The notes beneath the pieces were generated by a model. The model worked only from the letters and a program-made list of their open reading frames with translations. It did not search any database and was not told the DNA's origin. Below are positions 43,315 to 51,108 of a DNA stretch of 64,000 nucleotides, in pieces. Source of the stretch: CAYVWB01 sp964455395 (GTDB lineage: Bacteria; Desulfobacterota; Desulfovibrionia; Desulfovibrionales; Desulfovibrionaceae). The position numbers and the translations under genes were made by a program. The stretch lies in contig CAYVWB010000016.1 in the NCBI GenBank assembly GCA_964455395.1, positions 1 through 64,000 of the forward strand, in the 5' to 3' direction. The stretch's first letter is position 1, and each line of letters starts with the position of its first letter.

Positions 43315-43923
43315 TCAGCATTTTTTCTTCATCTCTTCGCGGGAGACGAGGATCTCGTCGATGACGCCATACTGCTTGGCGTCTTCGCCGGTCATGAAGT
43401 AGTCGCGGTCGGTGTCTTGGGCGACGCGGTCGTAGTCTTGCCCGGTGTGTTCCGCGATGATCTTGTTGAGGGTCTCCTTGAGACGAAGAATCTCGCGGGC
43501 TTGGATGTCGATATCCGAAGCCTGACCCGAGAAGCCGCCCATGGGTTGGTGCAGCATGATGCGGCTGTGGGGCAAGGCGTAGCGCATGCACTTCTCGCCG
43601 GAACACAGCAGCACTGCAGCCATGGAAGCGGCTTGCCCGAGGCACAGCGTGGCCACCGGCGAGGAGATGTATTGCATGGTGTCATAAATGGCCAGCCCGG
43701 CCGTGACAGAGCCGCCCGGCGAGTTGATGTAGAGATTGATCTCCTTCTCGGGGTTGTCGGATTCGAGAAAGAGCAGTTGCGCGCAGATGAGGCTGGCGAT
43801 GTGGTCGTCGATGGGCGTTCCCAGCAGGATGATGCGGTCCTTCAGCAGGCGCGAGTAGATGTCGTAAGCCCGCTCGGAACGGCCGGTCGTCTCGATGACG
43901 ATGGGCACGGCAGCCCGGGTCAT
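43315..43923 (-). CDS. clpP: ATP-dependent Clp protease proteolytic subunit ClpP
   Basis: ATG 43923 follows AAGGAGCATCACC; the product has 202 residues. The catalytic triad is Ser100 in QAASMAAVL, His125 in MLHQPMGG and Asp174 in DTDRDYFM. The oxyanion SPGGSV block is intact. ClpP forms the tetradecameric proteolytic chamber used by ClpX. The gene lies between tig and clpX in the canonical order tig-clpP-clpX. Confidence 0.98.
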   Translation of the reverse strand: MTRAAVPIVIETTGRSERAYDIYSRLLKDRIILLGTPIDDHIASLICAQLLFLESDNPEKEINLYINSPGGSVTAGLAIYDTMQYISSPVATLCLGQAASMAAVLLCSGEKCMRYALPHSRIMLHQPMGGFSGQASDIDIQAREILRLKETLNKIIAEHTGQDYDRVAQDTDRDYFMTGEDAKQYGVIDEILVSREEMKKKC

Positions 43924-44218
43924 GGTGATGCTCCTTGTTGAAGAGATAGGCGTGGCGTCGGGGTCGTCCCTTCGTGCTACAAAAGGGAGGCCGTCGAAGT
44001 CCAGCGCAAAATCGGGGAAAATGCGTCCCGACGCGTGAACCGTGAGTTCATATACTCGTCATTTTTTCGCAAAGGTAAAGGGGCGCAGCGTCACTTCTTC
44101 TCCCTTGCCGACAGCGGCCGAGGCGCCGGAAGCTGACGACTCGAGACGCGTCGCGCTGTCACCCAGAGGGAGGGGCCGCCTTCCAGCCATACCGGCCGGC
44201 CTTTGCTCGACGGTTGAA

Positions 44219-44276
44219 GCAGGAGCCGCAAGGCGCCGACGCCCTCTCGACGCGTCGGACGCCGGCTGGCTCCTGC
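44219..44276. other. Long inverted repeat between tig and clpP
   Basis: GCAGGAGCC (44219-44227) pairs with GGCTCCTGC (44268-44276); the inner arms GGCGCCGACGC and GCGTCGGACGCC extend the stem with small bulges. There is no T run on either strand, so it may be an attenuator or RNA-stability element rather than a classic terminator. It lies in the 392-bp stretch 43924-44315, which otherwise contains only AT-richer DNA near 44045-44090 that could hold a clpP promoter. Confidence 0.55.
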
Positions 44277-44315
44277 GTGCTACCCGTGTGGCGCAGCCGA
44301 GGACAGGGAGACCCC

Positions 44316-45662
44316 TTAAGCCTCTTCGCCCGACTCGCCCGAACCAGCCGATTCGGCTGCGTCCGCAGACTTGGGCGGAACCTCGTTCACCACAGCCTTG
44401 CTGTAGAGCAGGTCCATGGCTTTGTCGCCCAGCAGCTTGTCCCGCACGGCCCAGATGAGATTGTTCTGGATATAGAAGTTTTTCAGCTGGTTGAAGTCCT
44501 CCCCGCTGCGGGCGGCCATCTGCCGGAAGTAGAAGTCGATCTCCTGGTCGGAGACTTCGACGCCTTCCTTCTTGGCCAAGGTGAGCAGGAAGGCTTCGCT
44601 GCGGGCCAGCTCTTCGGCTTGCGCGCGGTGTTCGTTTTCCAGCTCTTCGCGGGACTTGCCCAAGGCGCCCAGGCTGCGGCCCTGTTGCTCCAGCCGTTGG
44701 CTCAAGTCCTCTATCATGGCGTTCAGGTGCCGCTCCACCATGGAAGGCGGCGTCTCGAACTCCACCATCTTCATCAGCTTGTCCAGCAGCTCCTTCTGCG
44801 CGTTGGAACGCGCCAGCTGCTTGCGGCTTTGGATGTAGGAGTGCTCGACAGCTTCTTTCATCTGATCGAGGCTCTCGAAGCCGCCGGATTGCCTGGCGAA
44901 GTCCGCGTCTGCTTCAGGCAGCACCTTCTTCTTGATGGCGTGGAGCATCACCTTCATCTTCACGGTCTTGCCGGCGAGCTCCTCGTTGAGGAAGTCCTCA
45001 GGGAAAGTCACTTCGCCTTCGCCTTGCTCGGTGGTCTTGAGCTTCTTGACGATGTCTTCGAAAGCGCCCAGGGCCTGGCCTTCGCCGACAGGCAGTTCGA
45101 AGTTTTCAGCTTGCACGCCCGGGATGGGCTCATCGTCCAGGGTGTAGGCCTTGAAGGTGATGACGGCCACTTCGCCGTCTTGAGGAGGCCGGTCCTCGTC
45201 GATGGGTTGGAGCTCGGCGAGCTGTTCGCGCATGCGGTCGATGACGGCTTGCACTTCCTCGGGATTCACGGCGGGGGTCTCTTCATCCACTTCAACGCCC
45301 ACGTAGGGGGGCAGCTCGAACTCGGGCATGACTTCGAAGCTGATGGTGTACTTGAAGGGTTCGCCGCGCACGAGCTCACCGCCGTCGTAGTCGATGCGGG
45401 AGACCGGGCTTACGCCCATTTCACCAACGATTTCATTGATATGCAGATTGACGAGGTCCGTGGTGGCTTCACTGTAGATCTGCTTCTTGTAGCGGCCTTC
45501 AATGATCTTGGAAGGCACTTTGCCTTTGCGGAACCCGTCCACTTTCATGTCGCGACCATAGAGCGCCACGGCTGCGCCGATGGCGGCTTCGACCTCGTCC
45601 TCCGGCACGGTGACGTGGATGGTGCGCTTTACCGGCGAGACTTCTTCCACTGAGTATTCCAT
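44316..45662 (-). CDS. tig: Trigger factor
   Basis: The 448-residue ribosome-associated chaperone starts at ATG 45662 after GGGAGGATCC. The ribosome-binding tail with the signature near GFRKGKVPSKIIEGRY (the GFRxGKxP motif) is intact. The FKBP-type prolyl isomerase domain lies at about residues 155-245 and includes GEVAVITFKAYTLD and VTFPEDFLNEELAGKTVKM. A helical C-terminal substrate cradle follows, and the last ~15 residues are Ala/Glu/Ser-rich. It is followed by clpP and clpX on the same strand. Confidence 0.97.
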   Translation of the reverse strand: MEYSVEEVSPVKRTIHVTVPEDEVEAAIGAAVALYGRDMKVDGFRKGKVPSKIIEGRYKKQIYSEATTDLVNLHINEIVGEMGVSPVSRIDYDGGELVRGEPFKYTISFEVMPEFELPPYVGVEVDEETPAVNPEEVQAVIDRMREQLAELQPIDEDRPPQDGEVAVITFKAYTLDDEPIPGVQAENFELPVGEGQALGAFEDIVKKLKTTEQGEGEVTFPEDFLNEELAGKTVKMKVMLHAIKKKVLPEADADFARQSGGFESLDQMKEAVEHSYIQSRKQLARSNAQKELLDKLMKMVEFETPPSMVERHLNAMIEDLSQRLEQQGRSLGALGKSREELENEHRAQAEELARSEAFLLTLAKKEGVEVSDQEIDFYFRQMAARSGEDFNQLKNFYIQNNLIWAVRDKLLGDKAMDLLYSKAVVNEVPPKSADAAESAGSGESGEEA

Positions 45663-45775
45663 GGATCCTCCCGAGAGAGCCTGCCGCGTGACGCACGACA
45701 GGCGAAATGGCGTTGCATGACGTTAGGCCGGCGACGCGCACGGCGGCGTGTTCCGGCCGGGGTGAGCGATGGGGG

Positions 45776-45860
45776 TGGTGCGAGAGGTGAGACTCGAACT
45801 CACACGCGCTATGGCGCTGGACCCTAAACCCAGTGCGTCTACCAATTCCGCCACTCTCGC
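45776..45860 (-). tRNA. tRNA-Leu (anticodon UAG)
   Basis: On the minus strand the gene runs from GCGAGAG (45860) to an encoded CCA (45776-45778), 85 nt. The acceptor arms GCGAGAG/CTCTCGC pair perfectly, the T loop reads GTTCGAGTC, and the long variable arm (CGCCATAGCGC) marks a class II tRNA. The anticodon loop TTTAGGG gives UAG. The gene lies 113 bp upstream of tig on the same strand. Confidence 0.97.
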
Positions 45861-46280
45861 CCAAGTTCGTTTTCGACGCTCCCCCGCCCATGACGACGCG
45901 CCCTGCCCTTGCGGGGGCTGGCGGCTGCGCGCGGCTCCGGAATCCACACGCACCGGCGGCGCGCCCCTTTCCGGAGCTCATCCGTCACCAGAAGCGCCCA
46001 CGGCGCAAGCCGCGCCTTGCGGCGGGGAAACGTCGATCTGTACACCAAGTCGTCACAAAAGAAAAGCCCCTGCGGGGGAGGTCGCTGCGCCCACGCTTCG
46101 CAACAGCCGCACGGCCCCGGTCGAGGCCTGGGGGGACGCATTCGCGGGCGACTGCGAAACTCCACGGCCCCGCTCCGGTTGTCCGGCGTCGGGATGCTGC
46201 AAGCCTGCCCACGAGAGGGATGATGTCTCGCACGGAGGGTTGGCGCGCGTTCGCCGGGGCGAACCGTTCCGGGACGCGCC
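45861..46280. other. 420-bp intergenic region without recognised gene
   Basis: The stretch between tRNA-Leu and the membrane-protein operon contains a terminator-like hairpin (see 46056-46078) and several GC-rich palindromic segments. I looked for 6S, SRP and tmRNA signatures and saw none. Confidence 0.5.
46056..46078 (-). terminator. Terminator-like hairpin after the GT39 operon
   Basis: On the minus strand CCCC-GCA-GGGG is followed by CTTTTCTTTT. The stem is short, and the element lies ~200 bp after the last gene, so it could also end an unrecognised small transcript. Confidence 0.4.
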
Positions 46281-46868
46281 TCAGGGCGTTGTCTCGTCCT
46301 CGCCGTCCCAGTAGCCGCCGTAATATTCCTGGAGGCGGCGTTGTTGCTCCCGCCAGAGCCGGTCGGCTTCGATGGAGAGCTTGTACATGGCAGGCTGCGT
46401 CTTCTTGAGGAAGAAGAGCTCGTCGCGGGGGTCCACCAGCAGGCCCACGGCTTCCGTTTCCGGGTAGACGTTGGCCGAGGCTCGGCGCCACGGCCCGAAG
46501 AGCCGCTTCAACGAGACCCAGAGCCGCTGCTCCAGGCCGGCGTTCTCGCCCACCCCGCGCAGTTTGGCCACGCCCCAGGCGAACTGCCCGCCCATGGGCG
46601 CGAGGTCCGCCATCTCCGCGGAGAGCACCGCCTCCACTTCGTAGCCGATGCTTCCGGCGAAGAGTGAAGCCGTGCGCTCGATGGCGGCTTCGTACTCTTC
46701 CATGGTGAAGTCTTCCAGGCCGTGCTGGGGGTAGACGTACGCGTTGAAGTACCCCACCCAGACGATGGGCGAAAGGAAGAGCGCCAAAGCAATGAAAGCC
46801 AAGGCGAGCTTGATGGAAAGGCCGCGGACACGACCGCTGCCGCTGTGTGGCGCGCGCTGTTCGCTCAT
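46281..46868 (-). CDS. Hypothetical membrane-anchored protein
   Basis: The 195-residue product starts at ATG 46868, which overlaps the stop of the previous gene and has AAGGAG upstream. One N-terminal helix (LALAFIALALFLSPIVWVGY) anchors it, after a basic cytoplasmic tail. The exported part is helical, rich in Glu and aromatic residues (DRLWREQQRRLQEYYGGYW at the end). I do not recognise a family. Coupled translation with the next two genes suggests it acts with the GT39-type glycosyltransferase. Confidence 0.75.
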   Translation of the reverse strand: MSEQRAPHSGSGRVRGLSIKLALAFIALALFLSPIVWVGYFNAYVYPQHGLEDFTMEEYEAAIERTASLFAGSIGYEVEAVLSAEMADLAPMGGQFAWGVAKLRGVGENAGLEQRLWVSLKRLFGPWRRASANVYPETEAVGLLVDPRDELFFLKKTQPAMYKLSIEADRLWREQQRRLQEYYGGYWDGEDETTP

Positions 46869-47272
46869 GGGGAGGTCTCCTTCAGGGAGCCGTCGGGATT
46901 CAGCACGGCTTGGCCCTCCTGCAGCACGCGACCGTATTTGTAGCCCAGCATTTCGCCTTTTTCGAAGGTCCGCAGTTGGCGCGCCACGGTTTTGGCGCGG
47001 GCCATGGCGATCTGTTCGTCACTGAGGCCGAAACGTTGGGGTCCTTCGGCGGCGGCGAGTTCCTCCAGGAATTCGAGGGTGGCGTTCACGTACGCCACGT
47101 TGCGGTCATTGTAGACGATCTGTCGGTTCGTCCAGAACTCGTGGTTGCGCCAGAACGTCTTAGGCACGATCACCTGCGCGAACTCCGGGGTGTTGCCCGC
47201 GCCCAGCACGGCCGTCACCGCCAGGAAACCCAACACCACGGCGCGGGGGAGCCATTGGCGCCAATGCATCAC
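46865..47272 (-). CDS. Hypothetical small exported protein
   Basis: ATG 47272 overlaps the glycosyltransferase stop and follows GGGAGG. The 135-residue product has an N-terminal hydrophobic segment (AVVLGFLAVTAVLGAGN) and an exported domain with FWRNHEFWTNRQIVYNDRN. No cysteine or catalytic motif is seen and no family is recognised. It is the middle gene of a three-gene, overlap-coupled operon. Confidence 0.75.
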   Translation of the reverse strand: MMHWRQWLPRAVVLGFLAVTAVLGAGNTPEFAQVIVPKTFWRNHEFWTNRQIVYNDRNVAYVNATLEFLEELAAAEGPQRFGLSDEQIAMARAKTVARQLRTFEKGEMLGYKYGRVLQEGQAVLNPDGSLKETSP

Positions 47273-49032
47273 TCGCCTCCTCCCTGTGGAACCGTTGCCG
47301 GGGCGGCGTCATGCGGAGCGATCTCCTTGGCGAGCTTGGCGGCGGGCGTGGAGAGGGCCAAGGAGGGGGGCGTCTCCGTCGCTGATCCCGTGCTATCCGC
47401 AGTCGCGTTGTCTGCCTGGGGCCGGCGTTTGTACACCACCAGAGGCCGGTAGGGTTCGCCAAGCGCCTTGAAGCGGTGGAAGAAGGGGTCCGCGCGGGCG
47501 CCGAAGTCCTCGTCGGGGAAGTCCAGCACCATGGCGTCGTACTCGTCCGAGGCGATGTGCTCCAGGGCCGCCTGCACGGAGAAGACCAGGGAGCCGTCGC
47601 GTTTGGTGCGGGAGACCGCGCGCTGCACCACCCACTCCGGGTCGTCCAGGAACTCCGGGTTGTCTTTCTGGAGACCGCCCATCACCTTGATGTTCGTGTA
47701 GAACATGAGCGGCAGATCGCCATAGGTGATGAGCACGGCGTCGTCGGGTTCGGCGTGTTCCCGGAAGTGCTCGATGATGTTGGCGTTCACGTCCGGGGGG
47801 CCATCAAAAAGCTCGGTGAGGTAGAGCTTCATGGGAATGTTGGGGTAAGGCAGTTGGTCGAACTCCGTATGCCACGGTCGGTTCACGATGCCTATCCACT
47901 CCATGGGAAGGATGTGCAGCCAGTTGGTGAACATCAGCATGATCCCGAACGCGACCCCGGCGACTTTCTGCCACGAGAAGAGCTTGATGGTCGCCCAGGC
48001 GAAGAGGATGGCGAGCATGGGGTAGAGGTGGACCAGGTACCGGTGGAACCGTTGCGGGATGAGCGCAAGAATCAACAGGTTGATGGCCACCGTCAGCACG
48101 ATCATCGCCGCGAGGCGTTCCTTGTCGTCTGTCAGACGCGGGCCACGCCACGAGAAGACGCGCCGGAACCGCCACAACAACACCGCCGCGATGGGCAACG
48201 GCAACATGAACTGCACGAGGATGGAGAAATACTGCTCCAGATTCGAGGGGATGCGCGTCCAGTCCATCATCCCGCCCTGCTTGCCGATGCCGTAGATGGC
48301 GAACCCGGGCAGAATGAGCACCGCAGCGCTCGCCGCCATCACGAGCAGCACGTCCCAGCGGGGCAGCCGGCGATCCACCAGCACCTTGGCCCCCAGCACC
48401 GCGGGGCCGAAGCTGAAGAGCAACAGGTAGTTGGCGTGGAACATCAACCCGAAGGAGAGCCCTGCCGCCAGCGCTTCCCATCGCGAAGGCCGCGACGAGA
48501 CGAACGCCGGCAGACTCGTCAACGTGAGCAGCGCCCCCAACGAGTAATACCGATTCTGCCGCATGTAGAGCAGAAACGCCACACAGAACACGAGAAACGC
48601 CAGGGAGAGCAGCGCGAACATGCGGTCCCGCGGATCCGGATAATACCGTCGCACGAAAAGGTACGTGGCCGCCAGCACCACCAGCGCCGCCACGGCGAAA
48701 GGCAGCCGACCTGCGTACGTGTTGGAGCCGCCCACAGCCTGCCCCAACGCAGAGACATATATCTGCAGCCACGGCGACCAGCTCCAGATGAGCTCCTCGC
48801 CGTATTCGCGGCCCTCTTCCTGCGAAATGAGGTTCACGTCGTCCGTCACGCGGGGGACGCCGTATTCCAGCACATTCTTGGCGAGATTGGCCGTCTCTGC
48901 TTCGTCTTGCCAGAACGGTCGTTGACCGAGCTGATGGAACAGCAGGAACGCGCCCACGAGCAACAGCGCAAGGCATGCGGGATCCTTGAGAAAACGAAAC
49001 ATCTGCGACGTGGGAACTGGTGTTGGGCTCAT
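47269..49032 (-). CDS. GT39/ArnT-like membrane glycosyltransferase
   Basis: The 587-residue protein begins with one helix and then the acidic first periplasmic loop QRPFWQDEAETANLAKNVLE, whose Asp-Glu is the catalytic signature of the GT-C/PMT superfamily. About ten membrane helices follow, including ALVVLAATYLFVRRYYPDPR. A C-terminal soluble part (~190 residues, with AVLITYGDLPLMFYTNIKVM) is periplasmic. Such enzymes transfer sugars from polyprenyl-phosphate donors to lipids or proteins. The two downstream small membrane proteins overlap its end and may be its partners. The acceptor is unknown. Confidence 0.85.
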   Translation of the reverse strand: MSPTPVPTSQMFRFLKDPACLALLLVGAFLLFHQLGQRPFWQDEAETANLAKNVLEYGVPRVTDDVNLISQEEGREYGEELIWSWSPWLQIYVSALGQAVGGSNTYAGRLPFAVAALVVLAATYLFVRRYYPDPRDRMFALLSLAFLVFCVAFLLYMRQNRYYSLGALLTLTSLPAFVSSRPSRWEALAAGLSFGLMFHANYLLLFSFGPAVLGAKVLVDRRLPRWDVLLVMAASAAVLILPGFAIYGIGKQGGMMDWTRIPSNLEQYFSILVQFMLPLPIAAVLLWRFRRVFSWRGPRLTDDKERLAAMIVLTVAINLLILALIPQRFHRYLVHLYPMLAILFAWATIKLFSWQKVAGVAFGIMLMFTNWLHILPMEWIGIVNRPWHTEFDQLPYPNIPMKLYLTELFDGPPDVNANIIEHFREHAEPDDAVLITYGDLPLMFYTNIKVMGGLQKDNPEFLDDPEWVVQRAVSRTKRDGSLVFSVQAALEHIASDEYDAMVLDFPDEDFGARADPFFHRFKALGEPYRPLVVYKRRPQADNATADSTGSATETPPSLALSTPAAKLAKEIAPHDAAPATVPQGGGE

Positions 49033-49175
49033 GGCGGGGAATGGTGTGCGCCTCGGCCGCCGACACGGCGACCCTCACGGCAGGACGTCTGCCTCTAGCA
49101 CTTCTTCAACCCGGCGTCGAGTCCTGCGCGATGGACCGACGCTGCTGCAGCATGCGGTCTTGATGATTGGACGAG

Positions 49176-50795
49176 TTACGACGCTGCAGGCGCCCTCGCC
49201 GGCGCGGCCGCAGCGGGAGAGATGGACGCGCCGCCTGCGCTCCGGAACGTGGTTGGCGCGGGAGAGGGGGTCGGCGCAGTCGTCCCGGACTCTTCGGCGT
49301 CAGACACACGCGCAGGCGCCGTGGCGAGGGCCGACGTGCTGCGCGCGGCGCCGACTTCACCTTGAGACACGCCCGCACCACCCGCTTCCCCGCTGCGCTG
49401 CCCATGACGCGCACGCGATGGCTGCAGCGACTCCGCATGCGCCGGCGCAGGATGCGTCCGGGATTGCATGGCGGAGGCTCGCGTCGTCCGGACTTCAATC
49501 GCACGGTCGCTCCCGCTGGCTGTGCGAACGATGCTGGAGCCATTGGAGACGATGGCGATCTCCACCCGGCGGTTCGCGCGCCGGCCCGCAGCCGAGGCGT
49601 TGTCCGCGATGGGTTTGCTTGCGCCGAACCCTGCAGCCATGACCTGCGTCGCGTCGAAACCGAAACGGCGCACCAACGCTTCACGTACGGCCAAGGCCCG
49701 TTCCCGAGCGAGACGCGCGTTCTGGTGAGGATCGCCACTGGCGTCGGCGTGGCCAGCCACATGGATGACGCTTCCCGACGCGCTCTGAAAGGCCTGCGCC
49801 ACCGCCTCCAGGACACGGTGGTGCGCTTCACCCAACTCCGCCGACCCCGCCGCAAACCGGAGCATCCCCAATGGATTCGCGACCGATCCACGAGAAGCGT
49901 CATCACTGGCGACGGCTTCCGCGACGGACTCCGGCGACGGCGCCGCCACGACCTTCGACGCCGTGCTCGCCACGGCGCGAGCTCCGCCCTCTCGCACGCC
50001 CTCGGCCGCTTTGCCTGCGCCGAGCGGCGCAGCGCGACCGCCCACAGTCGCCGAGCTGTCTTGCCGGGCGACCGATGCGACCGCCCCGGCCTTGGCCCCC
50101 CGCGCAGCCCTCACGCCGGTCACATGAATCTCCACCCGGCGGTTGCGCGCCTGCCCCGCAGCGGTGTCATTGGGAGCAAGAGGTCGGTCGCCTCCGTAGC
50201 CCGCCGTCACGATCCGCGAAAGCGGAGCGCCTGCCGCCGCCAAGTCGTCGCGCAGCTGTTCGGCTTCTCTGGCGGCCTTGGCCCAATCCGCGGCGCGGTC
50301 GCCGGAGTCGTGGGTGTGTCCCGCCAGATATGCCGTCGTGAAAGGCTCTTCGCGGAGCAGCCGGGCGATGCGTTCCGCAAGCAGACGTCTGACAGCCGGC
50401 GGCTGGCGCGTCGCCCCATGCGGACCGGCGAGTTCGACGACGGCGTCGTCGGCCCGGGGGTCCTGACCAGGGGCGGAATCCGCCATGGATTGTGGCGCAA
50501 AAGGCGCGCGAAGCGTGAAGGTTATGGGAATGGAACATCCGTACAGATTCACGGCGTGACCCATCGGGGTGGCGGCGCATTCATCAATGGCGTCCGGCAC
50601 GCCGTCGCCGTCGTTATCAAGGCGTTCAAGGAAGGCTCTTTGGGACGAAAGGGTCTCGGCAGACGCCGCCCCCGTCGAATCCCGCATCACATCCTGCGCA
50701 GCGGCTCCCTGCATGGACGAACCACATCCCGAGACGGTCACCACGAGAATCAACACGAAGCTTCCAAACACGATTCCACGACACGACGCCCACAT
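49176..50795 (-). CDS. Lipoprotein with thrombospondin-3-like repeat and two OmpA-like domains
   Basis: The 539-residue protein starts after AAGGAG and has the lipobox VSGC with Cys24 acylated. A calcium-binding type-3 repeat, LDNDGDGVPDAIDECAATP, precedes two OmpA-like peptidoglycan-binding domains. The first covers ~115-245 (AYLAGHTHDSGDRA and NRRVEIHVTG); the second covers ~320-420 (VIHVAGHADASGDPHQNARL, then RRANRRVEIAIV). They are separated by an Ala/Gly-rich linker, and a ~110-residue low-complexity tail rich in Ala, Ser, Pro and Thr ends the protein. Doubled OmpA domains are uncommon. It likely tethers the outer membrane to peptidoglycan. It is divergent from the PEGA-TPR gene. Confidence 0.9.
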   Translation of the reverse strand: MWASCRGIVFGSFVLILVVTVSGCGSSMQGAAAQDVMRDSTGAASAETLSSQRAFLERLDNDGDGVPDAIDECAATPMGHAVNLYGCSIPITFTLRAPFAPQSMADSAPGQDPRADDAVVELAGPHGATRQPPAVRRLLAERIARLLREEPFTTAYLAGHTHDSGDRAADWAKAAREAEQLRDDLAAAGAPLSRIVTAGYGGDRPLAPNDTAAGQARNRRVEIHVTGVRAARGAKAGAVASVARQDSSATVGGRAAPLGAGKAAEGVREGGARAVASTASKVVAAPSPESVAEAVASDDASRGSVANPLGMLRFAAGSAELGEAHHRVLEAVAQAFQSASGSVIHVAGHADASGDPHQNARLARERALAVREALVRRFGFDATQVMAAGFGASKPIADNASAAGRRANRRVEIAIVSNGSSIVRTASGSDRAIEVRTTRASAMQSRTHPAPAHAESLQPSRARHGQRSGEAGGAGVSQGEVGAARSTSALATAPARVSDAEESGTTAPTPSPAPTTFRSAGGASISPAAAAPARAPAAS

Positions 50796-50879
50796 ACGAA
50801 ACTCCTTGATAACGCCGTCTCCAGTTCGGCCCCGCAGGACGCATGGACGACATCATCAACAATACCTGAAGCCCGACAT

Positions 50880-50909
50880 TTGACAAGGACGGTATGGCAA
50901 AAAACTATA
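50880..50909 (+). promoter_or_regulatory. Candidate promoter of the PEGA-TPR gene
   Basis: A perfect -35 TTGACA (50880-50885) is followed 19 bp later by CTATAT-like sequence at 50905-50910. It lies in the AT-rich middle of the 313-bp divergent region. The -10 choice is uncertain. Confidence 0.4.
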
Positions 50910-50922
50910 TAGACAATGTCTA
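50910..50922. promoter_or_regulatory. 13-bp perfect palindrome TAGACA-A-TGTCTA
   Basis: The palindrome overlaps or directly follows the candidate promoter in the divergent region between the OmpA-type and PEGA-type genes. It has the symmetry of an operator for a dimeric regulator. The regulator is unknown. Confidence 0.45.
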
Positions 50923-50951
50923 GAAACACTCTTGTCTTTCTTTAGATATTT

Positions 50952-50962
50952 ATGATTCTCAT
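50952..50962. promoter_or_regulatory. Fur-box-like palindrome ATGATTCTCAT
   Basis: ATGA-TTC-TCAT, in an AT-rich setting, resembles half-site combinations of Fur boxes (ATGATTCTCAT is frequent in real Fur sites). It is 30 bp from the palindrome at 50910. The assignment is tentative. Confidence 0.3.
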
Positions 50963-51108
50963 GAGCTTTCAACACATTGTCCGATCCGAGATTGCCACAG
51001 CCCCCTCAGTGGACGCTGCGTCACCCGGTATTGAGCGCTGGTGCGAATCCCCGTATACTGCCTCTCGCGCGCCCACCTTCAACACCGCGCAGAACTCCCG
51101 GAGGCGCC

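Noticed and set aside
43924..44315. Heat-shock (sigma32-type) promoter before clpP
   Set aside because: No CTTGAA/CCCCAT-like pair was found; only AT-richer DNA near 44045-44090, too vague to call.
45776..45860. tRNA-Leu as an integration site
   Set aside because: No integrase, no duplicated tRNA 3' end and no foreign-looking gene block are seen on either side.
45861..46280. Possible 6S RNA or other structured RNA upstream of tRNA-Leu
   Set aside because: I looked for the open-promoter-like bubble of 6S RNA and for SRP and tmRNA signatures and could not find them; only short GC hairpins are present.
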